A stretch of DNA of 64,000 bases from Linderina pennispora (taxonomy: Eukaryota > Kickxellomycota > Kickxellomycetes > Kickxellales > Kickxellaceae): NCBI RefSeq assembly GCF_002104995.1, contig NW_024468252.1, forward strand, positions 930,001 to 994,000, given 5' to 3'. The notes beneath the pieces are model-generated. The model searched no databases and was not told the DNA's origin. It saw nothing but the letters and a program-made list of their open reading frames with translations. The translations under genes and the position numbers were made by a program. Shown one piece after another: positions 1 through 11,206 of this stretch. How positions within the stretch are numbered: position 1 is the stretch's first letter; each line of letters begins with the position of its first letter.

Positions 1-2585
1 CGCCAGCCAGTCGCCACTGCTTGATCTGGCCATCAACTCTGGCTCCCACCTCGCGTATTGGACCAGCGGCCGCATGCACACGGGTGCCATTCACGAGGCA
101 CGGTTCGGCCGCACAGTGCAGTGTCTCTATACCTTGGACACTGGTTTGTCTGAAGGCGACTGCACGATTTCCCGTGCATGGGGAGTCACGATGCACAACT
201 CCTTGCAGTGCGTTGTCATGACGACGATTAACTCTTGCGTTGCAGCCTGCGTTGATAGAGACAATAGCTGGCGCATCCATGAGGAGCTACAGCAGTGGCT
301 GTCTGCCATGGAGCCCGTGTTTGTAGGGAATGCTGGACCTCGGATTGTCTGTGTGTCAAAGGACAGCCTGGACATCCTGGACTCACTGCAGACCAGGCGC
401 ATTGCTAATGCCAGCGACAGAGAGTTGTTCACTCATGGTGCCAGTACTGTGCTCGGTAGCATCTCCATTGCGGCTGTCGTGGTCAGGCTACCGCTGGGCG
501 ACAGCAACGTTAGTTGGCCATGTTATTACCGGTCAGCAATCCGGGTATTTGACATCTGTGCCCAGGAGCTGGTATTTGAGGACATGCTCGGCTCTGAGGT
601 ATCGGCCGTGCGCATTCTGCACATCGGGACTGCAGCCATATTTGGCTATTGGCACATATGGACCGCGGATGATCATCTACCGGATTTGTGACAGCGGTGC
701 ACTGGAGCAAGTATTAGACTGGGATCTGAATTGCAGCTGCACAACCCAATCCAAGACGAACGTCGAGTTTCCAGACCAGCACAAGCCTGGCTTATGTCAT
801 CAACGACATCTTTGCACTATGCACATCGGATCGGTCCTGCCTGCTGATAGGCCTGCGCAACGGAACCCTGGTCAAGGCGCATGTACATACTAGCACGACC
901 GGCCCGTTTTCACTAGGAGAGGCTGTAGAGGACCAGATAGGTGGCGCACCTGTCAAGTTCACGCCAGTACCAGAACCACTGTCTCCACCAACGATCAGCA
1001 GCTCCAAGGTTGTTGTGCTTTCTGGCTCGCTACATACTGCCGAACTCATCGACCACGGATATATGAGGATGGTGCCATGCATTGGCAGTGATTTCAACCT
1101 ACCCAATGTCCTCCATCTGCTGCCACTCTTTGCGGCAGACAGCTGCTTCTTCGGCATCAGCGACAGCAACGCCATCAGCATCCAGACCATTGACTTTTCG
1201 TCGCAATGCCACATCCGCACGCTGCCAGTTGGGGACGAGCCACGGCGGATCCTGGTGGATCGCGACACCGGAATGCTGGTGGTCGCTGCCATGAGATGGC
1301 AGCTGTCAGACTCGCCGCCTATTCCAACATCGTCACTAAAGGTTATAGACCCGCGCGACGGCACGCTGCATGCCGAGTCCCGGCTCCAGAAAAACGAGGC
1401 AGTCTTTGCGCTGTCACACTGGCATGTTCAAGGCCGCAAGTCATACTGCTTTGTTTGCGTTCGGCACCTGGCATGTACTCTGCTGCCGGTGTGCCTGCAC
1501 CCGATCCCACCAAAGGCGGTCGCATTGTGATCTACAGTCTGAAAACACTGAAGCGCAAGCGACCAGGCGCTGTAGCCTCGCCGATCTCAAGCGCTGCATC
1601 GTCGCCCCGCCTCCAGCCGCAGCCTGACGCGTCGTATGACCTGAAGTTCCGGTGGGAGTCGGCACGCAGCGGACCAGTCACAGCCCTGGCCCCGCTCGGC
1701 GACTCGTACCTGGTCGTTGGAGCTGGCATGTCGTGTATCGTGCTTGCAGCTAGATATGGAGCGCGGTCCGGCTGATCGAGTGCTGCGAGGTTGTTTTGAG
1801 GTTCCTGGTTACTTGCGTGCATGTTTCTGGCAACCAGATTGCTGTCGGGTCGCAGCGCGAGTCAGTGCATTTGTTTGAGTTCGTGTCGGGCGATGGCCAG
1901 GATACACTGGCGATGAAAAGCCAGCGCTAGATTTGGCTTGCAGACTGCTGATGCCCGGTTCCTCTCACCCAGCATGGTGGTTGGCGCAGATCGCAATGGG
2001 TTCGTGTTCGCCATGGCCACCAGCGCAGATAACAGCGACGAGTTTGCAGTCGACTACAAGATGGGATTCCACCTCGGCAACGCATGCACTCGTGTAGTGC
2101 CGGGACAGCTGGTCAGCTACCTGCACCGACCTGATCACATTGTGCCATGGTGTACGGGATGCCTCCAGGCGGGCGGATGCTGTGCTAGCCAGCACGATAA
2201 CCGGGGCAATGTGGTCGTTTGTGCGCGTCAGTGAGCAGGCGTTCGACCTGGTAAAGCTGCTGGAAGAAGCGCTTCTGTCCTTTGAACTACTCGCACCCGG
2301 CGTTCCCTTTGCTGGCTAGACCGGGATCTATCTGCAGAGCGACACGGCCAGCCTACAATCTGCAGCAACAAAGTGTGGTTGATGGCGAGCTGTCGACGCT
2401 GTTCCTGGATCTTCTGACTGAAGACGAGCAGCAGCATGGTAGTCGCCTCGTCGTTGGAGCTGCGCACCACGGCTCTGGCAATGAGCGACTTTGCATCACC
2501 GCCTGACGACTCGTCCAGGATTGCAACAGCAGCCAGCACCATCCGCACACTGATTCAGGGCCTCAACCGAGCGTGCCTTTACTAA
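1..2585 (+). CDS. DDB1/CPSF-A family beta-propeller protein, 5' truncated and multiply frameshifted
   Basis: The product belongs to the DDB1/CPSF-A (MMS1/RSE1/CFT1) superfamily, scaffolds of ubiquitin-ligase or RNA-processing complexes. Support is the order of family-like blocks: LQKNEAVFAL near 1.39 kb, GGRIVIYSL near 1.52 kb, MVVGADRNGFVF near 1.98 kb, GFHLGNACTRVV near 2.07 kb, a propeller-end block near 2.19-2.32 kb and VDGELSTLFLDLL near 2.38 kb. These correspond to DDB1 'FLQNEYALSL', 'GRIVVF', 'FHLGE' and 'IDGDLIESFL'. The reading frame changes about ten times, always by one extra base, near 0.69, 0.78, 1.43, 1.46, 1.75, 1.81, 1.93, 2.18, 2.33 and 2.43 kb. The stop is TAA at 2583-2585. 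The start lies before the window. The family is fairly clear; which paralogue it is (DDB1, MMS1 or RSE1) is not. Confidence 0.7.
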
Positions 2586-2625
2586 AAAGAGAAACCTCAT
2601 GGCAGATGCGAATACACTAGTCAGA

Positions 2626-3440
2626 TCACATAAAGTCATCGAAATCGTCAAAGTCCCGGCTATAGTCGTTCATATCGAGCTGCTCCTTGGGCGGGGCCGT
2701 GACCACAGCCTTCTTGCCGCCCTTCTTCTTGCCCTTGGCGGCATCCCTCGCCGCCCGCTGCTTCTCGTTAGCCAGGGTGGTCAGCACGCTCGAGAACTTG
2801 CGCACCTCGACGTCCTTGAGCGGCAGCGCCAGCTCGCGGATCAGACCCTCCAGGAACGACACGTACAGACGCTGCGACTGCGTCTTCTGGATGCGCTCCA
2901 CCAGAGCCTTCCGGAACTCGTCAAACTCTGCCTGGGTCTTGGGGTTGATAGTGTTCAGGACGTCGGCCACCTGGGTGTCCTTCACCGTCAGGCCTGCGAA
3001 CAGATCCTCGGTGTTCTGCAAGTCGGATGCGACCTGGGCGCGACGCGCCTGCAGCTTCCTCGAGACAATGTCTTCCTCGTCGACCTCGCTGTCATCAGAG
3101 CCCAGCAGCTCCTTCTTCTTGGCCTCGCGCTCGGCCTGCCGCTCGGCGATCCGCTCCGAAAGGCTCTTCTTGGTCTTGGGCTTGGGCGCCGGCACCGCTG
3201 TCTGCTTGGACTTGTCTTCGTCCTCCGGACTCGGACTCGTCGGACGAGTTGTCCCAGTTGTCGGGCGCGCTGCTGTCGCTGTCCTCCTCCTCGTCGTCCC
3301 ACTTCTTCTTGGGCACCTTCACCACAGGGGTATCGTCGAAGTCCTCGTTCTCTAGAATTCAAGCGGCCTTAGCAAGACTGCAACTTGCTTTGGCAGCGAA
3401 ACTGCTGCGCTGACGCCGTCTACTTACCCCAGTCAGACAT
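2626..3440 (-). CDS. HCR1: eIF3 subunit j (Hcr1), two exons, one frameshift
   Basis: Eukaryotic translation initiation factor 3 subunit j binds the 40S decoding centre and helps start selection and ribosome recycling. Exon 1 (3428-3440) encodes only MSDW plus one base. A 76-bp GTAAGT...TAG intron (3352-3427) follows, and exon 2 runs from 3351 to 2626. The join gives MSDWENEDFDDTPVV, then the acidic Trp-rich start typical of eIF3j (KKWDDEEEDSDSSAP, DNWDNSSDESES). The body has a basic KKSLSERIAERQAERE helix, the conserved central helices and an acidic DFDDFDDFM end. One extra G near 3228 breaks the frame between DESES and EDEDKSKQ. The stop is 40 bp from the stop of the convergent DDB1-like gene. 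Confidence 0.9.
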
Positions 3441-3667
3441 TGCTCTCTTTTGAAACGGTTGAATTTGTAAAGAAATGTAGAGAGAAAGCGTGAAATTGGC
3501 TGACCCTTGCTCATTTGAAGCCATTTCTGAAAAACTTGTCGGCTCACTCCAAAGCCGGCTCGCATGAATCAGAACCGGCTGGTGGCTCGCTTGCACAGGA
3601 ACTGGCAATCGGCGCAAGATGTAGAATCGGCACAAGTGTTGATTTGTAAAGGCTAGGAAATCGAGTT

Positions 3668-6600
3668 TTACTGCTGCTCCGAGCGCTGCTTGATGGCCTC
3701 GTCCATAAGAGTCTGCAGGAACTGCGACTTCTCGGGGTTCAGGCTCTGCACGATGACATTGTAGGTGGCCGGGTTGCTGCTCTGCATCTCGGCCAGCTTG
3801 TCCTGGAGCCACACATGCGGCTTGACAGCGTCCAGCGGGCTCTCAAAGGCCAGCTCCTCCTCCAGCGCCTCGTCGTAGTCGTCCTCGTCGTCGTCGTCAA
3901 ACTCACCCTCGGCACCCTCGCCCAGGGCCTCGCCTGCCCGGCCAGCGAGCTGGCGCAGGTACTCCTGCTGGAGCTCATCGGCATCGTCTTCGGCCAGGTC
4001 GTCGTCGACCAGCTCATCCTGCACGCCGTCCCACTCGTAGTCGCCGTCAAAGTCGTCGCCAGTGCCATCATACATGCGCTCCAGCGCATCGCGGGCCTCA
4101 ACAGCCTCACCCAGAGTGTGGAAAGTCTGCAGGATGCCCTCAAACACCTGTGGCAGACCGGCCTGCAGCGAGGCCGGCAGCTGGTCGGCGGGCACAGACA
4201 GCAGAGAAGTCAGACCCAGGACCACCAGCTTCTTGTCGTTGACGCGGGTGAACTTGTCGATGCTCTGCACCAGGCGGGTGAAGATGCCGCTGGTCCACTG
4301 GAACTGCTCGAGCACGCTGAGCGTGATGACTGGGTTGTAGTACAGGGCATTGAGGATGACCTCGAGGGTGTAAACCAAGAAGCCGCGCGTCTGGATCGCG
4401 TCGTTGACCAGCAGGTAAGCGGCAGCCAGGCTGATCAGGCCCGGGATCATGCCGTCGACCTTGCCGCGCCCGTTGAGCATGATCGCCTCAGCCAGCTTGC
4501 ACGCGCAGATGCGCTCGGACTCGCCGGCGCGCTCGCTCTTCATGACAGTCTCGATGATGTCAAACAGACGCGACTGCACCTCGCTGTTGGTCGACACAAC
4601 ATCCATGCCATACGACACAAAGTTGTCGAGCGACGGCAGCATCTCCTCAATGAAATCGCTGCTGTCGTTCTTGAACGTGGTGTAGATGACGTCAAACAGG
4701 CTCCACGCGTTGGGCGAAATGGTCTTGACCGCGAACGTGCAGCAGTCCAGGATCTCATACACCTCGTCGTACAGGTCCACAAGGCGCTGGTCCAGCACAA
4801 ACCGCACAATGGGGAAGATGACCTCCTCGAGCTTGAACACGACGTCGGCCGAGCTCTCCAGATTCAGCACCAAGGTGCCCAGCGTCTTGAGCACGCCCAT
4901 GGCCGCCATGGTCTTGTCGCTGATATCGTCGATATCAACCGTGGAGATATCAGGCGTGTTGACAGTGATGTCGCCCATGATGCGCATGAACGTGTCACAC
5001 AGCTGCTGCGCCAGCTTGCACCGCGAACGGCGCCATCTGGTCGGCGAAGATCTCGACGAACTCCTCGATGACGTGCGTGATGGTGTCCGAGTCGATCTCG
5101 TTGGTCAGGATTCAAGAACACCTGCATCACCTGCGGCAGATGGCTCTGCAGCAGACCACGGATGTCCTCATTCTCGATCATGGGCTGCAGGGCCAGCGCA
5201 GCGTGGACCCGGACCGGCAGCTCGGGATCGCTGAGCAGCCCATAGACGCCCTCGAAGACGCCCTGCTGCACCTGCTTGTCGCTGAACTCGATGCTGCTGT
5301 AGCGGCAGTACACGTCGAGAGCGCGGGCGCGCACGAAGCCGTACTTGCTCTTGAACAGCGGGATGACGTTGGTCAGCAGGAAGTCGGGCAGCGTGCTGTA
5401 AATCGGCGACTTGCGCGAGCACAGCGGGCCGCACAGGGCACCCATCATGTTCAGGGCGCCGTCGATGAGCTGCGGGTTGCGTGTCTCCTCGGAGGCCTGC
5501 GAGTACTGCGTGATGATCGAGTTGACAAAGTTGAGGATGATGCTCAGCGTCGCGCTCTTGCGGTCGACGGCAAAGTCAATGAGCAGGTTGGAGGCAGCGA
5601 CGGTCGACGAGCCAAAGTCGTCGAGCGGGTCGATCTTCTTCTGCACGTACTCGACGGGGTTGTCCTCCCACAGCTCCTTGTCGTCCTCGCTGAAGCACAT
5701 CTGCGGGAAGATGTACTGCGACACAATACTCTCGACGTGCGGCTTGACCAGCTTCCATGCCGCCTTCTCCTTGACACACTCGGCAATCATCTGGGACACC
5801 AGCCCGCGGATGCGCGACGACATCCACACTGTTCCCTGCACGTACCCATCGATCTGCTTAAAGTACGCCTGCATGATCTGCGGCAGGAAGTTGGCTGTGA
5901 ACACCTTGGCGAACGTCTTGTAGCGCTTCTGGCTCGGCGCCAGCGTGGCCGGGTTGCCGAAACGGCTGTACAGCCGGTTGACGCTGCGGAATCGCCCACT
6001 TCTTGGCCTTCCACACGGGCTCCTTGGCCGTGTCCTCATCGACCAGGCTGCGGTCGAACGCGACCGGCTTCTCCATCATCTTGATAAACGAAGTGCCCCA
6101 CGCCACCAGGCTGCCCGGCTCCTGCAGGGCCACCGGCAGCGCAACCTGGATCGCCGCGTAGTATGTCTTGAACGCAGCCCACACCATGCGCATGGCCAGC
6201 TCGTCGTCCGATCCAATGGCATCGTCAACCACTGCCTGCACACGCGGGAACAGGTCGCGGGCAACGGCGTCAATTACCGTGCGCTTAGTCTGGCTGTAGC
6301 GGTACAGACGCACCAGCTCGCGCAGCGCCAGCAGGCCCGTGTACACCATCTGCGGGTCCTGTGCGCTAAGCAGCTCCTTCAGCTGCCCATCGAACTGGGC
6401 CCACTTGTCCGGGTAGTCAAAGTTCAGGATCACGCCCAGACAGCTGGTCAGCTGCACCTTGATCGTGTGCGGGGTAGCGTATATGAACTTCAGGATGTTC
6501 TCCTTGGCCGCTGCACGGTCGCTCTCGCTGATCGGCGCGTGGTTGTCCAGCGCATGCTGGCTGGCCGACCACGCCCGACTGACACGGTTTTTGAAGTAAA

Positions 6601-6855
6601 TAGCCGCCGCCTGCTTCGTGCCCGTCGAGAGCTCATCAGCACCGATGATCTGAAGGATTGTGCTCAGAAAGCCGTCGTTGGCCTCGAACTAGAAGGGACA
6701 AGTGTATGTTGTTCAGTGTTTGGGTCTGTGCTATGCTGGGGGTTGCGGAAACTGTGTCTTCTTACCTGCTTCAGCTGCGCCTCGGCGTTGTTGCGGACAT
6801 TGACGTCCGGGTGGTACGTGGAGTCGAAGAGACCGACAAGCGAGTTGAGATCCAT
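3668..6855 (-). CDS. NMD5: Importin-7/8 type karyopherin (Nmd5/Sxm1), two exons, three frameshifts
   Basis: This importin-beta family receptor carries ribosomal proteins, histones and other cargo into the nucleus. Exon 1 (6766-6855) encodes MDLNSLVGLFDSTYHPDVNV up to LKQ. A 77-bp GTAAGA...TAG intron (6689-6765) follows, and exon 2 starts FEANDGFLSTILQII. The N-terminal IBN region has QAAAIYFKNRV and NFDYPDKWAQF. The middle aligns residue by residue with human IPO7 (VMQVFLNLTNEIDSDT against VMQALLHIIRETENDD). Near the C-terminus is an acidic FDDDDEDDYDEALEEEL stretch, as in IPO7/8. Three single extra bases break the frame near 5993, 5110 and 5020. The rest is open, giving about 1,030 residues, normal for the family. 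The gene is divergent from RPS23. Confidence 0.9.
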
Positions 6856-7037
6856 GGCAAGAAAGGTGGCTATTATTCCCTGTCCCGGAGGGTGTGTATA
6901 CAAGTGGGAAATGTAGAAAAGAGTGTAAAAATAGAGGGAAGCGGCGAAGCGATAATTGAACCTTTTCTTTCTGGCGCTAAGCAAAAAAACAAATGGCTAG
7001 AGCCTCAATGCCAAAAAAAAAAAAAAAAACTTTGAGT

Positions 7038-7077
7038 CGTGATCTGCATCCAACGATCAAGACTCGTGCAGATCACG
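7038..7077. repeat. 11-bp perfect inverted repeat with 18-nt loop
   Basis: The arms CGTGATCTGCA (7038-7048) and TGCAGATCACG (7067-7077) are perfectly complementary. The element lies about 180 bp upstream of the importin start codon. It could form a hairpin in RNA or be a palindromic protein-binding site; the function is unknown. Confidence 0.8.
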
Positions 7078-7363
7078 GCCTTCTGGCGCTCAGTGGGGGT
7101 ATACTGGCTGGTGTAGTGTCGGCGTATAGGCGTTGGGGGAGGGAGGGCGAATGGCATTTGAGAGCCAGTGCGCCTGTGCAGCGGGGGATTGGTGGGGGCT
7201 GTGTGGGGCACACTGCCACCACATTAGCATTCGCCTGGAGTAAACCGATATACTACCCCCGGAGCAAAAAACAGAAAAGTCGGGCGCTATGTGCAGCCAG
7301 AGCTTCCCCAGCCACAGGCGCAGCAGTGGCCGGCAAGTCACAGTGCCATTCACCGGCCCGGGA

Positions 7364-7393
7364 GGCGAATACTATTGAAAGGCGAATACTATT
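7364..7393 (+). repeat. Tandem direct repeat GGCGAATACTATT, two copies, period 17
   Basis: Identical 13-base units occur at 7364-7376 and 7381-7393 in the importin/RPS23 intergenic region. The function is unknown; duplicated regulatory sites or slippage are both possible. Confidence 0.75.
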
Positions 7394-8161
7394 AAATATT
7401 CAAGGAATTCCTGAAGTATATTTGACTTCCTTGTGGTGGCCATTGAGTCCAAATAGAAACAAGCCTGCCGTCAGCAGCAATGGCTGGGCACAATGTCGGC
7501 ATCATGTGGGCCGCTCTCAGCAATTTGTGGTCACAGCTCGGACGGACACCACGCCCTCCACATGTCCTCCACATCGGCAATCCCGGTGGATGAGCACACG
7601 ACGGGGACGGTGTAGGAGCGGGATGTATGTCAAATGCCCAATATTTTTCCTATACATCAAATATAAAAAAGCCTGCGCCTTGTCTTTACACTCCCCACCC
7701 TCGCGCCCGCATTAAAAATACATACCATCATCAGACGGGATGAATGACTCCACCAATTCAGCTGCATATATAGCCCGCCCACCCCCCACTCCACTGACCA
7801 ATTCGTTTTTTGGCAACACTCGCTTGTTCCCGCCCATTCCTTTCCATCCTTCAACTCTGTGCATAATGCTAGCTAACGACCTTTGCGGCCTAGTGAGCTA
7901 TCCGAGACTACCCGCCGCCGCCCAGGCCACCGACCACGATTTACGCCTGCTCCCTGTAAATGTACTTTCCGCCCCTCTTGCATACTAGAAATTACTAGAC
8001 ACGTGAATAAATCACCGCACATCAAATCACCAGATCACAGATGCACTTTGAATTTCGCCTGGCTGGGTGCGCCCAAGCAATGATCCATAGCACAAGCACG
8101 AGGCGGGGCTAAGAATCGAATCTCTCTTTTTATTTCGCCCCGTCATTGAAATCAATTAAAA

Positions 8162-8794
8162 ATGGGTAAGCGTCGCCAGAAGGATTCGTGTGGGAGCAGA
8201 AAATCGCAGATGATGGATGCGCGTGTGCACTCGGTGGATGCGATCGGTGGAAAATGCGGAAAGGCGGAAGGGTTTCCGGTCCCGAAATGCAGAGCCCGGA
8301 ATTTCAGAGCCTGCAATTTGAGAGGGCGTGCAATTTGCTAATTCGCACTTTGATATTTAGGTAAAGGCAAGCCTAGAGGATTGAACGCCGCGCGTAAGCT
8401 GCGCACTCACCGCCGTGAGCAGCGCTGGGCCGACAAGCAGTACAAGAAGCGCGCCCTCGGTACCGCGTACAAGTCGTCGCCTTTCGGTGGCTCGTCGCAC
8501 GCCAAGGGTATTGTCCTTGAGAAGATCGGTGTTGAGGCCAAGCAGCCCAACTCTGCTATCCGTAAGTGTGTGCGTTGCCAGCTCATCAAGAACGGCAAGA
8601 AGATCACCGCTTTCGTGCCCAACGACGGTTGCCTCAACTACGTCGATGAGAACGACGAGGTGCTCATTGCCGGTTTCGGTCGTAAGGGTCGTGCCGTTGG
8701 TGATATTCCGGGTGTCCGCTTCAAGATTGTGAAGGTCTCGGGTGTCTCCCTGTTCGCTCTGTACAAGGAGAAGAAGGAGAAGCCCCGCTCGTAA
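8162..8794 (+). CDS. RPS23: 40S ribosomal protein S23 (uS12)
   Basis: uS12 sits in the decoding centre of the small subunit. Exon 1 is just ATGG (8162-8165). A 195-bp GTAAGC...TAG intron (8166-8360) follows, and exon 2 (8361-8794) continues as [20 protein letters not shown]. The product is about 145 residues, the usual size. It carries the conserved decoding loop [12 protein letters not shown], whose proline is hydroxylated in other eukaryotes, and the basic end KEKKEKPRS. The frame is intact. An intron directly after the start codon is common in fungal ribosomal protein genes. A pyrimidine-rich stretch (CTCTCTTTTTATTTCGCCCC) lies just upstream. Confidence 0.97.
8290..8338 (+). repeat. Three imperfect 16-17 bp tandem repeats inside the RPS23 intron
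   Basis: Within the intron three consecutive units read CAGAGCCCGGAATTT, CAGAGCCTGCAATTT and GAGAGGGCGTGCAATTT. They lie about 25 bp before the acceptor. No C/D-box snoRNA can be supported: a GATGATGG resembling box C occurs near 8210 but no matching box D is seen. Confidence 0.55.
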
Positions 8795-9562
8795 ATCTCT
8801 TCAACGCAAGCAACCGCTTTGTTCTGCCCAAATTGCAATATATATTGTGCGGATATTACGTGTATACATGTCGGTGCTCCATGCCATATTAGTCGCTGGC
8901 TGCGCAGCCATTGCGGTGCAGGGGTCGGCTCTTGAGGTGCTATTTGCTTGGCCGCAAGAGCATGAGATGATATGCAAATGTGGAAGGCATTATGTACTGG
9001 TAGCAACATAGATATCTAAAAGCTGTTGTGCTGAAGTGCTTTTGAAGGAAAATGCATTGTATATGACTGGACATGGCATTCAAAAGGGCAGTGGCAAAGG
9101 CCACAATGTGCGCATATGTTCAAAACTAATAGAGTAGTAGTACCGGTAGAGCCCGTCAGGGCTGTGCATGATATCATAGTCGACTGCAAGTATTGCGACA
9201 AAGATCATTACACACAGGCTGTTCTCTTTTCAACTAAAGGCTCTCTTTGTGGCGGTATTGAGTGTGAGTCGTCGACAGGTATCACCGCCTGCATGGCTGC
9301 TCACGTACTTGAGAACTAGCTACAACCCAGCAGTCCTGGTATGACTCGCGCTTGCACTATGTGCCAGTGCATTTGCGATCCAGGCATCAGGATTTTTGAT
9401 ATTGCTAATCCGCCCTGATTCTGCCAGAGAGGGCTGACGTGGCCCTGATGCGCGTCAGGCTTATTTTGCGATTTTTCTCAGCAACGCAGGCCACGCAAGC
9501 GCAATCGGCAATTCAGCTCTTTTCTGACCTTTTACACAAATTACGCTTTTCTATTAAATTCA
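8795..9562. other. Intergenic region between RPS23 and RPN10
   Basis: About 770 bp with no convincing coding sequence on either strand. It should hold the RPS23 3' UTR and the RPN10 promoter. A short AT-rich stretch (CTATTAAATTCA) directly precedes the RPN10 start codon. Nothing else could be recognised. Confidence 0.6.
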
Positions 9563-10670
9563 ATGGTGCTCGAGGCTACAGTACTTGTTATCGACAACTC
9601 CGAGTGGTCGCGTGACGGCGATTTCACGCCCAACAGGTTCCAGGCACAGATGGATTCGGTGCATTACCTGTTCAGTGTGAAAACCAACGACAATCCCGAG
9701 AACACTGTCGGGGTCATTGCCAACGGCGGTGACAGCCCCGATGTTCGCGTGTCACTGACCGGAGACCTGGGCGTGCTGCTGAAGGGTCTGCACGGCCTTG
9801 GAATCCGCGGCGAGTCTCATTTCGACACCGGAATTCAAATTGCACAGGTAAATTGCTCTAGCTTCTGGCATGGCCCACACAAGTGAGGCATACAGTTGTA
9901 TGGCTACTTAATGTTTTTGCTATCTGGGTGTAGCTCATTCTGAAGCATCGCGCGAACAAGCACCAGAAGCAGCGGATCATCGCGTTTCAGCGCCAGTCCC
10001 ATTAAGGCTGACGAGCGGTCGCTGATCAAGCTGGGCAAGAAGCTGAAGAAGAACGGCGTGTCTGTCGATGTTGTAAACTTTGGCGAGCATGCTATTAACG
10101 AGCAGAAGCTGGCCGCGTTTGTTGATGCAGCCAACAACAACGACACTTCGCACCTGGTCACGGTTCCCCCTGGCCCGCACATCCTGAGCGAGCAGATCCG
10201 GTCGTCGCCCATTGTAGGTGGAGGACCCAGCAGCAGCGGCGCAGGCGGCAGCGGCGGCGGTGACTTTGAATTTGGAATCGACGCGGACGCAGACCCCGAG
10301 TTGGCCCTTGCCCTACGCATGTCGCTGCAGGAGGAGGAGGAGAGGCAGAGGCGAGATGCTGCGCAGCGGGGTACAGCCGCAGCTGCAGAAGGTACCAGTG
10401 GCCAAAATCCAGCTGCCGACGAGGACGTGACTATGGAGGAGCTTGGACGAGGATGAGCAGCTGAGGCGGGCCATTCAAATGTCGCTGCAGGAGAGCGGCG
10501 AGTCGGGTGCACAGGATGGCGGTAGTAACGAGAATGATGACTTGGTTGCATCGCTGATTGGGTCGCTGCCTGGTGTCAACCCCGACGACCCTGCGCTGCA
10601 GAGCGCACTGAATCCTGACGCTGCCAAGAAAGACGGCGACGACAAAGACAAGACAGAAGGCGGTCAGTAA
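9563..10670 (+). CDS. RPN10: 26S proteasome ubiquitin receptor Rpn10, two exons, two frameshifts
   Basis: Rpn10 (S5a/PSMD4) links the proteasome base and lid and binds polyubiquitin. Exon 1 (9563-9847) encodes the VWA start MVLEATVLVIDNSEWSRDGD, with VGVIANGGDSPDV and GESHFDTGIQIAQ. An 86-bp GTAAAT...TAG intron (9848-9933) follows. The VWA domain continues as LILKHRANKHQKQRIIAF. One extra base near 9985-9992 separates this from SASPIKADERSLIKLGKKLK. Two ubiquitin-interacting motifs follow: PELALALRMSLQEEEE near 10.30 kb and DEQLRRAIQMSLQES near 10.45 kb. A second extra base near 10445 lies between them. The C-terminus includes a proteasome-docking-like stretch and ends KDKTEGGQ. The length, about 340 residues, fits forms with two UIMs. 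Confidence 0.92.
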
Positions 10671-10776
10671 ACAATAGCTGCGCCGTTTCTACTCACCTTT
10701 TCTGTTGACTATTTGCAAGACAAAAATATCTAGTTCAATGAGCCACGCGTATTAGACGTCTGCCAAACTCAGTGCC

Positions 10777-10790
10777 TCAACAGATATAAA
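10777..10790 (+). promoter_or_regulatory. TATA-like element
   Basis: CAGATATAAAACC lies about 80 bp before the ATG at 10866. It would suit the short unassigned ORF that follows. It rests on sequence pattern only. Confidence 0.35.
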
Positions 10791-10865
10791 ACCTCCCAAG
10801 TCCAGGAGAGCTCCAGGGCTTGCAAACCTCCCTCTTCACACCCGTATCTTTTCCTTTTTTCTGCA

Positions 10866-11206
10866 ATGACAGACCCAAGGTACTTTGAGGTGCTCAATAC
10901 AATTGTCTACTTGGACCTGGTCCCAATCGAACTGCGTGGAATATCAGTATGTCTGGCTACCTAGAGAGCTACGGTCTGCCTATATGAAGGTCGAGGCAAT
11001 ACTTGGACTCGTGCACCCCAGCACGGAAGTTCCTGCTCATTTACAACCTTTTGGAGAGCAGGGTTGCTGGTATCAAGCGGCGAACCTGCGAAGAGCACAA
11101 GGACAAGATGCTGAGCGAGCTCCAAGTGCTTTTTGAGATGAATAGCAATGTCTCCCTGCCAGAGACCATAGCTACCTATATGGTATCTGCGAACGCAGAG
11201 ATATGA
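10866..11206 (+). pseudogene. Unassigned short gene or gene fragment, frame-broken; weak ING-like N-terminal pattern
   Basis: From the ATG at 10866 the frame reads MTDPRYFEVLNTIVYLDLVP then IELRGIS, and stops after 32 codons. Other frames on the same strand continue with ELRSAYMKVEAILGL and KFLLIYNLLESRVAGIKRRT, followed by a helical EEHKDKMLSELQVLFEMNS, ending TAT ATG SANAEI-stop at 11206. The pattern of YLDxxPxELR followed by a charged helix is faintly like the N-terminal helical domain of ING histone-reader proteins, but no PHD finger follows. It may be a decayed copy or a small gene with base insertions like its neighbours. The assignment is weak. Confidence 0.25.

Larger units (their letters stand above)
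6856..8161. other. Intergenic region between importin and RPS23
   Basis: About 1.3 kb with no supportable gene. It holds a poly-A run (about 7013-7029), an 11-bp perfect inverted repeat (7038-7048 with 7067-7077), a 13-bp direct repeat (7364-7376 and 7381-7393) and a TATA-like TGCATATATAG near 7765 followed by a CCAAT-like ACCAATTC near 7797. A 40-codon ORF starts at 7866, but nothing supports it. The last 60 bp before RPS23 are pyrimidine-rich, as often seen at ribosomal protein genes. Confidence 0.6.

Noticed and set aside
3815-5071. A 418-codon open frame on the plus strand opposite the importin gene
   Set aside because: It lies wholly antisense to the conserved importin and is a by-product of GC-rich third positions.
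7866-7988. 40-codon ORF downstream of a TATA-like and CCAAT-like box
   Set aside because: No conserved motif, low information and no support for translation; left as intergenic.
8166-8360. C/D-box snoRNA in the RPS23 intron
   Set aside because: A box-C-like GATGATGG is present but no box D or terminal stem can be matched.
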